The notes under the pieces are model-generated. The model did no database searches. It was not told the DNA's origin and saw only the letters and a program-made list of their open reading frames with translations. From assembly GCA_038127535.1 (NCBI GenBank), contig JAYPHU010000002.1, positions 124,001 through 188,000 of the forward strand: a DNA stretch of 64,000 bases, read 5' to 3'. The stretch's first letter is position 1, and each line of letters opens with the position of its first letter. Positions 1 to 9,572 of this stretch are shown here, in pieces. The translations under genes and the position numbers were made by a program. This DNA is from JAYPHU01 sp038127535. Its GTDB lineage: Bacteria > Pseudomonadota > Alphaproteobacteria > Rhodospirillales > UBA2165.

Positions 1-1
1 C

Positions 2-2119
2 CGGGTGCAGTCGGTGGCGCTGCGGCTCATCTGCGAGCGTGAAACGGAGATCGAGAATTTCATCTCCGAGGAATATTGGTCGATCAAAGCGCTTTTCAAC
101 ACAGCCGCCGGTCAGGCCGTTCAAGCGCAACTCACTCATCTTGACGGCGAGAAATTGGGCAAGATGGCAATCCGTACGGAAGAGGCCGCCAAGGCCGCCG
201 TCGCCACGATCGAAGGCGCGAACTTCGGTGTCTCCAAGATTGAGCGCAAACAATCCCGGCGCAATCCGCCGCCGCCCTTCACCACTTCGACCCTGCAGCA
301 GGAAGCCGCACGCAAGCTTTACTTCAGCGCCAAGCGCACCATGCAGATCGCGCAGAAACTCTATGAAGGGATCAACTTGGACGGCGAAACGGTCGGCCTG
401 ATCACCTATATGCGGACCGACGGTGTTTCCATGGCCAATGAGGCGATCGATGCCTGCCGCGCCCATATCGGGCTGCGCTACGGCTCGCATTATCTGCCGG
501 GCTCGCCGCACGTTTACAAAAGCAAGGCGAAGAACGCCCAGGAGGCCCATGAAGCCATTCGCCCTACCGATATCAGCCGGCTGCCCTCCAGCCTGTCGAT
601 ACTGGATGACGATCAGCGCAAGCTTTATCAGCTGATCTGGAATCGGACGGTGGCCAGCCAAATGGAATCGGCGGTCCTGGACCAAGTGGCCGTGGACCTG
701 CGTCCGGCCGGCAGCGGCCCGTCGGATAATGCGGTGACCCTGCGCGCGACCGGCTCGGTCATCGCTTTTGACGGTTTCTTTGCTGTCTATCAGGAAGGCC
801 GCGACGATCAGGACGATGACGATAAGGACCGCATCCTGCCCGACATGAAGGAAGGCGAGGCGCTGAACCGTGCGGGCGTCACGCCCGAGCAGCACTTTAC
901 CCAGCCGCCGCCCCGCTTCTCCGAAGCGAGCCTGGTGAAACGTCTGGAAGAACTGGGCATCGGCCGGCCCTCGACCTATGCCTCAATCCTGTCCGTTTTG
1001 CAGGAACGCAATTACGTCCATATCGACAAACGCCGGTTCATCCCGGAAGACCGGGGCCGGCTAGTCACCGCTTTCCTGTCGAGCTTCTTCACCAAGTATG
1101 TGGAGTATGACTTCACCGCCGAGCTAGAAGAAAAACTGGACGATATTTCCGGCGGCCGCACTGAGTGGAAGGCTGTTTTGCGCGAGTTCTGGACCAATTT
1201 CAGCGAAGCCGTCGACGGCACCGCCGATCTTCGCGTCCGCCAGGTGCTGGATGCGCTGAACGATTTGCTGGGTCCGCACTTCTTCCGGGCCAGCGGCGAC
1301 GAAGACCCGCGCAAATGCCCCAACTGCGATGATGGCCAGCTGTCGCTTAAACTGGGGCGCTATGGCGCATTTATCGGCTGCTCCAACTACCCGGATTGCA
1401 AACACACCCGTCCGCTGGCAGTGCCCAACGGAGACGACCCGACGACGGGCCTCGCCGATAACGGCCCGAAGGAGCTGGGCCTAGACCCGCAGACCGGCTT
1501 CCAGGTGACCCTGCGGCGCGGGCCCTATGGCTTCTACGTTCAATTGGGCGAGCCGGAAGGCAAAAAGAAGCCCAAGCGGATGACCATCACCAAGGATATG
1601 AACCCGGGTGAGATTGATCTTCATATGGCGCTGGGCCTACTGTCTCTGCCCCGCGACATTGGTCCCGACCCGGAAACGGGCGAAATGATACAGGCCGGCA
1701 TTGGCCGCTTTGGTCCCTATATCAAACGAGGCGGCACCTATGTCTCCCTGAAAGAAGACGATGTCCTGACCATTCAGCACAACCGCGCCGTGGCCCTGAT
1801 GACGGATGCGCCTAAGCGCCCCGCCCCGGTGGAGATCGGTGTGCATCCAAGCGACAAGAAGCCGATCACGCTGCGTCATGGGCGGTTCGGCCCGTTTGTC
1901 CAGCACGGCTCGGTCCGCGCGACCCTGCCCAAGGACAAGAAAGATGAGACGCCGAGCCTGGAACTGGCGGTCGAACTTCTCACCGCCAAAGCGGGCAAAA
2001 AGAAAGCCGCCTCCAAAAAACGGTCGAGCAAAAAGAAAACGCCCGGTAAGAAAAAGTCAGCGGCCAAGAAGAAGTCTGCTGTCAAGAAGTCGGCTGCCGC
2101 GGCCTCCAGTTCGGACTGA
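2..2119 (+). CDS. topA: DNA topoisomerase I, 3' part of gene
   Basis: C-terminal 705 or so residues of type IA topoisomerase, which relaxes negative supercoils through a 5'-phosphotyrosine. The reading frame is open from the first bases, so the N-terminal Toprim domain lies outside the window. The active-site motif ITYMRTDG is present, with the catalytic Tyr at bases 407-409. The gate motif GIGRPSTYAS follows. Near base 1310 is a four-cysteine zinc ribbon (CPNC then CSNYPDC). Three later repeats of the GxFGP(Y/F) type are the alphaproteobacterial C-terminal modules, and the protein ends in a Lys/Ala/Ser-rich basic tail. The stop codon lies 8 bases before rnr, so the two are probably co-transcribed. 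Identification is firm; only the start is missing. Confidence 0.96.
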   Translation, partial: RVQSVALRLICERETEIENFISEEYWSIKALFNTAAGQAVQAQLTHLDGEKLGKMAIRTEEAAKAAVATIEGANFGVSKIERKQSRRNPPPPFTTSTLQQEAARKLYFSAKRTMQIAQKLYEGINLDGETVGLITYMRTDGVSMANEAIDACRAHIGLRYGSHYLPGSPHVYKSKAKNAQEAHEAIRPTDISRLPSSLSILDDDQRKLYQLIWNRTVASQMESAVLDQVAVDLRPAGSGPSDNAVTLRATGSVIAFDGFFAVYQEGRDDQDDDDKDRILPDMKEGEALNRAGVTPEQHFTQPPPRFSEASLVKRLEELGIGRPSTYASILSVLQERNYVHIDKRRFIPEDRGRLVTAFLSSFFTKYVEYDFTAELEEKLDDISGGRTEWKAVLREFWTNFSEAVDGTADLRVRQVLDALNDLLGPHFFRASGDEDPRKCPNCDDGQLSLKLGRYGAFIGCSNYPDCKHTRPLAVPNGDDPTTGLADNGPKELGLDPQTGFQVTLRRGPYGFYVQLGEPEGKKKPKRMTITKDMNPGEIDLHMALGLLSLPRDIGPDPETGEMIQAGIGRFGPYIKRGGTYVSLKEDDVLTIQHNRAVALMTDAPKRPAPVEIGVHPSDKKPITLRHGRFGPFVQHGSVRATLPKDKKDETPSLELAVELLTAKAGKKKAASKKRSSKKKTPGKKKSAAKKKSAVKKSAAAASSSD

Positions 2120-2127
2120 CTCCCCTC

Positions 2128-4335
2128 TTGGCGAAGACCAAACCCCCGGCATCGGGCTTTCCCGACCCTCAGGAACTTCTCGGATTTATCGGACGCCACC
2201 CCACGGGCGTGGGCCGCCGAGAAATCGCGCGCGCATTCAATGTCGGCGCAAAGCAGCGCAATCATCTGAAAGCCGTGCTCCACGACATGGAAGACGAGGG
2301 TCTTATCGCCCGCAATCGGGGCGCCCGCTATGTGAAATCAGGTGTTCTGCCGGCGGTCGCGGTGGTGGACGTTACCGGGGTCGACTCCGATGGCGAGGCC
2401 ACGGCGCGGCCTGCCAATTGGCGGGAAGGTCGGGACCCGCCTGTGATCCTGATTAAACGGGGCGGCCGGAACTTCAGCGCGCCCGGCGCGGGCGACCGGA
2501 TATTGGCGCGACTCACCCGGCTGGACGATCACACCTACCAAGCCACTATAATCCGCAAACTGGACGCGGCGCCGAAAGCCATCCTGGGGGTGTTTGATCA
2601 CGATAACCGGCTCCATCCGGTAATGAAGGGTCAGCGCTGCGACTACGAGGTGCCGCCCAATCAAACCATGGGTGCGGAACCCGGCGAGCTAGTCTCGGCG
2701 GAGTTGATGTCCCGCCGGCGCTATGGATTGGCTCAGGCAAAGATCGTCGAACGATTGGGCGATGTGGATGGCCCCAACGCCTTCAGCAAGATCGCCATTC
2801 ATCTGCAGGGCATTCCCGAACTGTTTTCGGAAGACGCCCTCCGCGACGCCGAAGCGGCCACGGCTGCTCCATTGGGTGAGCGAACCGATCTTCGCGACGT
2901 CCCGCTGGTGACCATCGACGGCGAGGATGCGCGGGATTTCGATGACGCGGTATTTGCCGAGCGCAGTGAGGCGGACGAATCGGGTGAAGCCTGTCACTGG
3001 CATGTCATCGTCGCCATCGCCGATGTCGCCTGGTATGTCCGACCCGGGAGCGCCCTGGACCGGGACGCCAGGGATCGGGGCAATTCCGTCTATTTCCCGG
3101 ACCGAGTCGTGCCGATGCTGCCGGAGGCCCTCTCCAACGGCTGGTGCTCGCTGAAACCCCATGAAGACCGCCCCTGTCTGGCGATCCATATGTGGATCAC
3201 CGAGGACGGGCGGGTGATTTCCCACCGGTTTATCCGCGGTCTCATGCGCTCCGCCGCCCGGCTGACCTATACGCAGATTCAGGCGGCGCGGGTCGACAAT
3301 GTACCGGCCGAGCTGGAACCGCTGATGGAAACGGTCGTCTCGCCGCTGTTCGGCGCCTATGAAAGCCTGCTGATTGCGCGGCACGACCGGGAGCCGCTTG
3401 AGCTGAACGCCACCGAGGCCAAGGTGATCATCGACCGGGAGACCCGCGCTGTCACCGGTATCGGTGTGCGCGAGCAGTTGGACAGCCACCAGCTCATAGA
3501 AGAGTTCATGATCGCGGCCAATGTGGCCGCCGCCACGTCCCTGGAAAAAACCGGCCTGCCGTTTCTCTACCGGGTCCATGACGAGCCCGCCGAAGACCGG
3601 CTTGCAGCATTCCGGGAATTTGCCGACAGTCTGGGTTTGAAGTTTCCTAAGGGTCAGGTGCTGACGCCGGGCGGGTTCAACCGGTTTATCCGGCGCGCCA
3701 AGGATACAGGGCTCGGCCCGGTGATCAGCCAGGCTGTGTTGCGCTCTCAATCCCAGGCTGTCTACGCGCCGTCCAACGATGGGCATTTCGGACTGGCGCT
3801 GCGCCGCTATTGCCACTTCACCTCGCCCATTCGCCGCTATGCCGATCTGGTGGTGCACCGGGCATTGATCCAGTCCCTCAAACTGGGCGACGGCGGATTT
3901 GTTGAAGAGGCGGAAACCATCGGCGCGCTGGGCGAGCATGTTTCTTCCACGGAACGGCGGGCGGCGGCGGCCGAACGGGAAACAGTGGACCGGTTCGTTG
4001 CCGAATTCTTCAAAAATCGCGTCGGTGACCATATGCAGGGTATTGTCTCGGGCGTCGCCAAGTTCGGCTTGTTTGTCACCCTGGAAGGCACAGCGTCGGA
4101 GGGTTTAGTGCCGCTACGTAGCCTGCCCGACGACCGCTACCAATTTGATGAAAAACGTCGGTTGATTTCAGGCAGGCGTTCCGGATTACGATTCGGGATG
4201 GGCGACGCGCTCGAGGTGATTATCCGAGAGTCCAATCCGATTAGCGGCTCGCTCCTGCTGGATGTGGCGGGAGATGCCGGCCAAAAGGCCCCACGCAAAG
4301 GCGGTGGTAAAAATAAACGCAGACGCAAAAAATGA
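2128..4335 (+). CDS. rnr: Ribonuclease R
   Basis: 3'-5' exoribonuclease of the RNase II/RNB family that degrades structured RNA. It has an N-terminal winged-helix region (about residues 10-70), cold-shock-like OB domains, and an RNB catalytic core. The metal-binding motif DGEDARDFDD starts at residue 264 and supplies the acidic ligands. A second signature, HFTSPIRRYADL, lies near residue 565. An S1 domain follows at about 635-705, then a Lys/Arg-rich tail. The length of 735 residues is normal. The start is a TTG 8 bases after the topA stop, with no strong ribosome-binding site, so translation may be coupled to topA. A slightly later start cannot be excluded. Confidence 0.95.
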   Translation: MAKTKPPASGFPDPQELLGFIGRHPTGVGRREIARAFNVGAKQRNHLKAVLHDMEDEGLIARNRGARYVKSGVLPAVAVVDVTGVDSDGEATARPANWREGRDPPVILIKRGGRNFSAPGAGDRILARLTRLDDHTYQATIIRKLDAAPKAILGVFDHDNRLHPVMKGQRCDYEVPPNQTMGAEPGELVSAELMSRRRYGLAQAKIVERLGDVDGPNAFSKIAIHLQGIPELFSEDALRDAEAATAAPLGERTDLRDVPLVTIDGEDARDFDDAVFAERSEADESGEACHWHVIVAIADVAWYVRPGSALDRDARDRGNSVYFPDRVVPMLPEALSNGWCSLKPHEDRPCLAIHMWITEDGRVISHRFIRGLMRSAARLTYTQIQAARVDNVPAELEPLMETVVSPLFGAYESLLIARHDREPLELNATEAKVIIDRETRAVTGIGVREQLDSHQLIEEFMIAANVAAATSLEKTGLPFLYRVHDEPAEDRLAAFREFADSLGLKFPKGQVLTPGGFNRFIRRAKDTGLGPVISQAVLRSQSQAVYAPSNDGHFGLALRRYCHFTSPIRRYADLVVHRALIQSLKLGDGGFVEEAETIGALGEHVSSTERRAAAAERETVDRFVAEFFKNRVGDHMQGIVSGVAKFGLFVTLEGTASEGLVPLRSLPDDRYQFDEKRRLISGRRSGLRFGMGDALEVIIRESNPISGSLLLDVAGDAGQKAPRKGGGKNKRRRKK

Positions 4336-4419
4336 TCTATTTTTGAACCGGCGACCGGGATAAGATTGGTGTCAAACGCGCGGCAGAGCCGTGAACGAGA
4401 ATAACCAGGACGTTGGACC

Positions 4420-6018
4420 TTGTTAACCACTGTTAATGTCATCGCACGTGGAAGACGCGCCTCAAAGCACGCTTCCTGGTTGGCTGTTATACTCCTGACT
4501 TTGGCGCTAACGGCCTGCGTGACCCATTCGCCCCGATCGGCGGATGGGGCATTTCCAAGTGAGTTGACGGCCACCACTCTTGCATCCGGATTTGAGCAGA
4601 TCGCCGACCGCTATATCGTACCGATCCCGGTCAGCCGTCTCGCCATCGAGGGCATGCGTGGGCTGGACACAATCGACGAGACGGTCACCGTCGAGCACAG
4701 GGACGGTCAGGTCAGCTTCAGTGCAGCCAACATCTCCGCCCGGTCATTTCCCGCGCCGGACACGGAACGCAGTGAGGACTGGGGCCGGTTGGCGACGGCT
4801 GTATTGCTTTACGCCCGCCAAAGTTCCGACAAATTTTTGCAGGCCTCGTCGGAAGACCTGATCGAAGCCGTGTTCGACGGTTCGTTGTCTGTCACTGATC
4901 CTTATTCACGCTACGCCGGCGCCGGCGCAGCTCAGGAAAATCGGGCGAAGAGGTCCGGGTTCGGCGGAATCGGCATCCGCATAAAAGTTCTTCCCGAAGG
5001 CGCCCGCATCACCGAGCTTTTCGAGGACTCTCCGGCGATCTTGGCCGGATTGCAGGCTGACGATATCGTGGCGCGGGTGAATGGGATCGGCCTCGCGGGT
5101 AAGACGCGAACGGAAATTCGGGAGCTTGTCCGGGGCGGAATCGGCACGATCGCCGACCTTGTCGTTCTTCGGAATGGTTCGGAGACACACGCCTATTCGG
5201 TCAAGCGGGAGAAAGTGGTTGCGCCGACGGTGAAGCTCGTTGTCGAGGACAATATTATAATTGTCCGAATCACGGGTTTTAACGTCCGCACCTCCCAGCG
5301 GCTAGCCCGTAAAATTATCAAGGCCCGGGCCGAACTGGGCCGTAACGCCAAAGGCGTGATATTGGACCTTCGCGGCAATCCCGGCGGCATTCTGGATCAA
5401 GCTGTCAAAGTCGCCGACCTGTTTCTGGTGAAAGGCAAAATTCTGTCGACCAAAGGACGTCATCCGTCCAGCCTTCATGAATATGAAGCCGGTGCGAACG
5501 ATATCGCCGCCGGCTTGCCCATGGCGGTGCTGATCAATGGCCGCTCCGCCTCGGCCGCCGAAATTGTCGCCGCCGCCCTGCAGGACAATGAGCGCGCCGT
5601 GGTGATTGGTTCCGCGTCGTTCGGCAAAGGGTCCGTGCAGTCTGTGGGCCAACTTCCAAATGACGGCGAACTGACCCTGACCTGGTCCCGCTTTGTGACC
5701 CCGTCGGGTTATATTCTCCACGGACTTGGCGTCCCGCCCCTTGTTTGCACCAGTCCGGATACCGGCAACGCCTCGGCACTGATCGCCAGGGCGCTGGCCG
5801 ACTCGGACAGATTGAACCAAACCCTGGACGCCTGGCACACGGTGAAGCCGGATGACAATCGTTCCCGGGATGCACTCCGCAATGTGTGCCTGGCCTCAAA
5901 CAAACGGCCGCAGGTGGATATCGAGATCGCCGATACCCTGCTTTCGGACAAGGCGCTCTATCATCGGGTTTTGACCCTTTCGCCATCCATGGCGTCCGCG
6001 GCCAAACCGGGCTTATAG
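4420..6018 (+). CDS. S41 family C-terminal processing peptidase, probable lipoprotein
   Basis: Periplasmic serine protease of the CtpA/Prc family. The N-terminus has a basic stretch, a hydrophobic helix (about residues 20-31) and a lipobox LTAC with the acceptor Cys at residue 33, so it is probably membrane-anchored. A PDZ domain spans about residues 185-265 (GIGIRI...DDIVARVNG). The S41 core carries LDLRGNPGG, the nucleophile Ser378 in SASAAEI and the general base Lys403 in FGKGSVQ. The Ser-Lys spacing of 25 matches the family. Start: TTG at 4420 with AGGACG about 7 bases upstream; a later TTG at 4480 would remove part of the signal. The C-terminal 90 residues are unlike standard CtpA and have no assigned role. 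Confidence 0.88.
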   Translation: MLTTVNVIARGRRASKHASWLAVILLTLALTACVTHSPRSADGAFPSELTATTLASGFEQIADRYIVPIPVSRLAIEGMRGLDTIDETVTVEHRDGQVSFSAANISARSFPAPDTERSEDWGRLATAVLLYARQSSDKFLQASSEDLIEAVFDGSLSVTDPYSRYAGAGAAQENRAKRSGFGGIGIRIKVLPEGARITELFEDSPAILAGLQADDIVARVNGIGLAGKTRTEIRELVRGGIGTIADLVVLRNGSETHAYSVKREKVVAPTVKLVVEDNIIIVRITGFNVRTSQRLARKIIKARAELGRNAKGVILDLRGNPGGILDQAVKVADLFLVKGKILSTKGRHPSSLHEYEAGANDIAAGLPMAVLINGRSASAAEIVAAALQDNERAVVIGSASFGKGSVQSVGQLPNDGELTLTWSRFVTPSGYILHGLGVPPLVCTSPDTGNASALIARALADSDRLNQTLDAWHTVKPDDNRSRDALRNVCLASNKRPQVDIEIADTLLSDKALYHRVLTLSPSMASAAKPGL

Positions 6019-6036
6019 GCGAAATCGGCAATTCAC

Positions 6037-6064
6037 TTGACAGAAGCGGCCACAACGCTATCTT
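6037..6064 (+). promoter_or_regulatory. Promoter for rpmG
   Basis: A consensus -35 box TTGACA (6037-6042), a 16-base spacer and a -10 box TATCTT (6059-6064) lie 50 bases before the rpmG start codon. The match to the vegetative sigma consensus is close and fits a ribosomal protein gene. Inferred from sequence only. Confidence 0.7.
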
Positions 6065-6113
6065 GCCCGCCCGAATGAACGTAAATGAACAGATTTAAGA
6101 GTGGAGCCTGAAA

Positions 6114-6281
6114 ATGGCGAAACCGGCAACGATTTTGGTGAAACTGGTCAGCACCGCTGACACCGGCTTCTATTATGTGACCAAGAAGAACCCGCGCAAC
6201 CAGACCGAAAAGCTGGAATTCCGGAAGTATGATCCGGTTGCCCGCAAGCACGTGCTCTTCAAGGAAGGCAAAATCAAATAG
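6114..6281 (+). CDS. rpmG: 50S ribosomal protein L33
   Basis: A 55-residue basic protein of the large ribosomal subunit. The translation reads MAKPATILVKLVSTADTGFY and continues with YVTKKNPRNQ, KLEFRKYDP and a terminal KEGKIK, which is the classical proteobacterial L33 pattern. It lacks the paired zinc-binding cysteines, so this is the zinc-independent (C-minus) form. The ATG at 6114 follows GGAGCC at a suitable distance. It is a monocistronic gene between its own promoter (6037-6064) and a perfect hairpin terminator (6315-6337). Confidence 0.95.
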   Translation: MAKPATILVKLVSTADTGFYYVTKKNPRNQTEKLEFRKYDPVARKHVLFKEGKIK

Positions 6282-6314
6282 ATTTGCCGCACGCGGGCTT
6301 TAGCCCAAGACATT

Positions 6315-6337
6315 CAAGTCGCCCAACGGGCGACTTG
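6315..6337 (+). terminator. Hairpin terminator after rpmG
   Basis: Perfect 10-bp inverted repeat CAAGTCGCCC / GGGCGACTTG with a 3-base loop, 33 bases after the rpmG stop and followed by TTGCATT. The T-run is weak, but the hairpin is strong. It could also serve the convergent divK gene. Confidence 0.7.
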
Positions 6338-6365
6338 TTGCATTGCAGATTTATCTTAGCCGGAT

Positions 6366-6731
6366 TTAGGCCAAAAAGCCGGACACAGTCTCCAGGAAGA
6401 TCGGCACGGAAATCGGCTTGGCGATATAACCATCGCAGCCGCCCCCCATAATCTTTTCTTCATCGCCCTTCATGGCGAACGCGGTCACGGCGATCACCGG
6501 AATGGATTTCAGCTCCTCCCGCTCTTTGATCTGCCGGGTGATTTCCAGACCCGAAATCTTCGGCAGTTGAATATCCATGAGGATCAGATCGGGGTGATGT
6601 TGTTCAGTCAGCGCCACCGCCTCGCGGCCATCTTTTGTTTGGAGCGTGTTATAGCCGTGCGCCTGCAATAGGTCGCTGAAAAGCTTCATGTTGAGCTCGT
6701 TGTCTTCGACGATCAAAATCGTGTTACCCAT
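6366..6731 (-). CDS. divK: DivK-type single-domain response regulator
   Basis: A CheY-like receiver domain with no output domain. It closely resembles Caulobacter DivK, the diffusible regulator that works with the kinases PleC/DivJ and DivL in cell-cycle and polarity control. The acidic pair is in IVEDNELNMK, the phosphoacceptor is Asp53 in LILMDIQLP, and VTAFAMKGDEE and IAKPIS carry the conserved Thr and Lys. The DivK-specific stretch EDNELNMKLF makes the subfamily call better than a generic receiver. I start it at MGNT (6731), which aligns with the N-terminus of DivK; a start six codons upstream (6749) is possible but has no good ribosome-binding site. No pleD gene follows, unlike in many alphaproteobacteria. 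Confidence 0.88.
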   Translation of the reverse strand: MGNTILIVEDNELNMKLFSDLLQAHGYNTLQTKDGREAVALTEQHHPDLILMDIQLPKISGLEITRQIKEREELKSIPVIAVTAFAMKGDEEKIMGGGCDGYIAKPISVPIFLETVSGFLA

Positions 6732-6873
6732 AAGTTGATCATACTCCATGCGACAAGGGTATTGGCAAACATTCCCGGACGGGTCACCCGCCGACCGGCT
6801 TCTTATAGATTTGGTGTCTATACGGGTAATTCTAGGAAAAAATTATGAAAAACCGTGACAATCTGAGGTGAAT

Positions 6874-7569
6874 TCATCCCCGGACGTCTTCAACCATCTC
6901 TTCCAAAGTTTCAACATCGCAAATCACCAGGGAATCCTTCTCCGGTCTCACGATTCCCTTCTTTGTGAGATCGCTGAGTACCCTTGCCACGGTTTCCCGG
7001 GTCGTGCTGGCGCGGCTCGCCATATCGCTTTGAACGGGGATAGGCTTCAAAATGGCCATGTTATCGTCACTTGAGACCGCGCGAGCCTGAGGCAATAGTT
7101 CGCCATGAACCCTGTTATTCGCGCCAAAAGTGCTGAGATCGATAATTCTCGCCGTTGAGGTGCAAATGATGCCCGCCATATTGCGCATCACTTTGAGCGC
7201 CACCTGCGGGTGTTTCTCCAAAACCCGGATAAAACATTCCCCGGAAATCTCGGCGATATCGGAATCCTCGACCGCCAGCACCCTGGTCGAGCGCGGCTTA
7301 CCATAAAGCGCCGCCAGCTCGCCGAAATATGAACCGGAGAGCAAATCCTCCAACGCCACCTCCTTGCCAGAGAGGATAAAACTCACAACATGGACCGGTC
7401 CGCGGGTAATAAAGTAAACGTCTCGGGTCTATTCCTGCTGATCGATGATCTGCTCGTCGGGCGAAAAGCGCTTACATCGGCACGATATTTCAAAGTCGCG
7501 CCGTTCTTCTGGCGTCAAATCAGCAAGAATGCTGATATTCTCCAAATCGTGTACCTGAGGCGTACTCAC
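6874..7569 (-). pseudogene. Crp/Fnr-family regulator interrupted by an in-frame TAG
   Basis: A cyclic-nucleotide-binding-domain plus helix-turn-helix regulator of about 231 codons. Reading from a GTG at 7569, preceded by AGGGAAGG, the frame gives ISILADLTPEERRDF and DEQIIDQQE, then a TAG at 7429-7431 (codon 47), then in the same frame TRDVYFITRGPVHVV. The rest is normal: FGELAALYGKPRSTR (phosphate-binding cassette) and an HTH with ASTTRETVARVLSDLTKKG. No frameshift is needed; the amber codon is the only lesion. A shorter product could start at the GTG at 7386 but would lose about a third of the sensor domain. It lacks FNR-type iron-sulfur cysteine spacing. Either a real nonsense mutation or a base-call error. 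Confidence 0.8.
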
Positions 7570-7754
7570 CCCAACCTTCCCTCACCCCTAATTTTGCCGG
7601 AGGAATCGGTTCCGGTACAGAATCTAGCATATCTGATTACGATACAAACCTTTGTATTTGTGCGTATTTTCCGTGCAGTCGCTGCCGGTGCGCTCTTGCA
7701 GAGAGATTCAGCCCCCAGTATTGTTTGGCACGCTATAAACAAAATCCGGCTCTC

Positions 7755-8735
7755 ATGTCCGAAAACACCAATTCAACACACGCGCCGCCGAGCATCGCCG
7801 CCGTCATCCCCTGCTATAAGGAGAAAGACAGGATCGGGGCGGTGCTGGACAAATTTAACGGCCAGGTCGCGCATATCATCGTGGTCGACGACGCCTGCCC
7901 GGAAGGAACCGGTGCGTTTGTGCGTGAAAACCACGACGACCTGCGCATCCATGTGGTGTTTCACGACACCAACCAGGGGGTCGGCGGCGCCACCATGACA
8001 GGCTACGCCAAGGCCTTGGAACTGGGCGCTGATATCATCGTCAAGGTGGACGGCGACGGGCAAATGGATCCGGCCAAGATCGAGTCTCTCATTCGTCCCA
8101 TCGTGGCCGGGCGCGCAGATTATGCGAAGGGCAACCGGTTCTATAACCTGGACGGTATCTCGGCCATGCCGCTGACCCGGCTTATCGGCAATCTGGTCCT
8201 GTCCTTCGCCTCAAAAATGTCCAGCGGATACTGGAAAATTTTTGATCCGACCAACGGCTTTACCGCGATCCATGCTCGGGTCGCCCGATTGCTCCCCGTC
8301 GACCGCATCGCCAAGGGATATTTTTTTGAATCGGATATCCTGTTTCATCTGGGCGTCCTCCGGGCCGTGGTCATGGACGTCCCCATCGAGGCCATCTACG
8401 GCGATGAGAAAAGCCATCTGAGCATCCCAAAGATTTTGTTCCCGTTTATCTGGAAACATACCGGCAATTTGGTTCGCCGCATTTTTTATGGGTATTTTCT
8501 GAGGGATTTCAGCGCCGCGTCGGTGGAGCTGATCATTGGCCTGATCCTCAGCGGTTTTGGCGCCATCTATGGCGTGATCCACTGGTACGAGAGCGTCACG
8601 ATTGGTGTTCCCGCTGCCACGGGCGTTATCATCCTGGCGGCGCTGCCTGTCCTGGTGGGGAGCTTTCTGCTCATCAGCTTCATCAACTACGATGTCCAGA
8701 ATCAGCCCGAGACGCCCCTGCATATAAGCCTTTAG
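7755..8735 (+). CDS. Family 2 glycosyltransferase with C-terminal membrane helices
   Basis: A GT-A fold transferase resembling dolichol/polyprenyl-phosphate mannosyltransferases. The N-terminal 230 residues hold AAVIPCYKE, IIVVDDACPEGT and the metal-binding DGDGQMDP (DxD-type) motif. Two hydrophobic segments near the C-terminus (about residues 260-280 and 295-315) would anchor it in the inner membrane. It probably transfers a hexose from a nucleotide sugar to a lipid carrier or glycolipid. The start is the ATG at 7755; a TTG at 7725 lacks support. It is divergent from the broken crp gene and precedes an exported-protein gene by about 100 bases. The acceptor is unknown. Confidence 0.85.
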   Translation: MSENTNSTHAPPSIAAVIPCYKEKDRIGAVLDKFNGQVAHIIVVDDACPEGTGAFVRENHDDLRIHVVFHDTNQGVGGATMTGYAKALELGADIIVKVDGDGQMDPAKIESLIRPIVAGRADYAKGNRFYNLDGISAMPLTRLIGNLVLSFASKMSSGYWKIFDPTNGFTAIHARVARLLPVDRIAKGYFFESDILFHLGVLRAVVMDVPIEAIYGDEKSHLSIPKILFPFIWKHTGNLVRRIFYGYFLRDFSAASVELIIGLILSGFGAIYGVIHWYESVTIGVPAATGVIILAALPVLVGSFLLISFINYDVQNQPETPLHISL

Positions 8736-8832
8736 TTCTCTGCCTGTTGGCTCCGAATCCAGGCGGATTCATGATCTTGTACACCAGGAATCCGGCCTAT
8801 CGGCCACTTATAAGCCACTGAGGACGTTCGTT

Positions 8833-9432
8833 ATGGCCCCGCGAACCTTATTCGCCGCCCTATTTGCCGCTTTGTTGACTACCGTTCCTCTCTCCGATGT
8901 CCGGGCCGGAGACGGTATATTGACCGCCAACGCCTATCGTCCGTTCCATGGAGAAAATACCGTCAGCGTTAAAGCCTGGGACAATTCCGATCAGAATTTG
9001 GCCATCGCGCAGGAAATCGAAGCGCGGCTAGAAGCTATGGGCTATGTGGTCAGCGATAAGGCGAATATCGCATTATTTCTTGAAATCAACCCCTTGACAG
9101 GCACCTGGACGGATGGCCAACGCCGCCACCTACTTGAGCTTGAAGGACATGGAGGCCGGGAAGGCGGTGAAAATGCACGTGTCCGTCTGAACCTCTTCTC
9201 AAGTGAAAGCGGCGGGGTCCTGAATACGGGGCGACCTGGTCAGCCCAACACGGTGTCCCGCTATCTACTGGAATTTATGTTGGATCCGAAACTAGGCCCG
9301 AGGCTGAGGGAGGGCCAGGTCGCCGTGGAATATACCGGTGGCGACCCGACCGCGCTCTTGAAGCGGATGGTGCCCGAGATGTTACCCCATCTGGCGAAGA
9401 CAGTGCGCGGACGCAGGATCAGCCTGCCTTAG
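8833..9432 (+). CDS. Exported protein of unknown function
   Basis: A 199-residue protein starting with a clear Sec signal peptide (hydrophobic core about residues 5-18, likely cleavage after VRAG/A near residue 26). The mature part alternates short strands and a helix (QEIEARLEAMGYVVSDKAN), a pattern seen in small periplasmic or lipoprotein domains of the DUF4136 kind, but I cannot confirm that family. There is no lipobox cysteine. AGGACG precedes the ATG. It may be co-transcribed with the glycosyltransferase upstream. No function is assigned. Confidence 0.7.
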   Translation: MAPRTLFAALFAALLTTVPLSDVRAGDGILTANAYRPFHGENTVSVKAWDNSDQNLAIAQEIEARLEAMGYVVSDKANIALFLEINPLTGTWTDGQRRHLLELEGHGGREGGENARVRLNLFSSESGGVLNTGRPGQPNTVSRYLLEFMLDPKLGPRLREGQVAVEYTGGDPTALLKRMVPEMLPHLAKTVRGRRISLP

Positions 9433-9572
9433 GCTGATGAAATTGTTGATTTAAGGGTGTCATCCCGCCGGAATCTCAGTATAAACGCCCCGTTTGCGAA
9501 CCATTTGAGCTTAGCTTCACATCTGGCCGATCAGATCAACCGGCCGCCGGAATTGACGACGAGACTTTTTTG

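Noticed and set aside
2689..4032. A 447-codon open frame on the minus strand
   Set aside because: Antisense to rnr, whose catalytic motifs fix the coding strand.
7390..7998. A 202-codon plus-strand frame before the glycosyltransferase
   Set aside because: It overlaps the broken crp gene on the other strand and the glycosyltransferase in another frame; no motifs.
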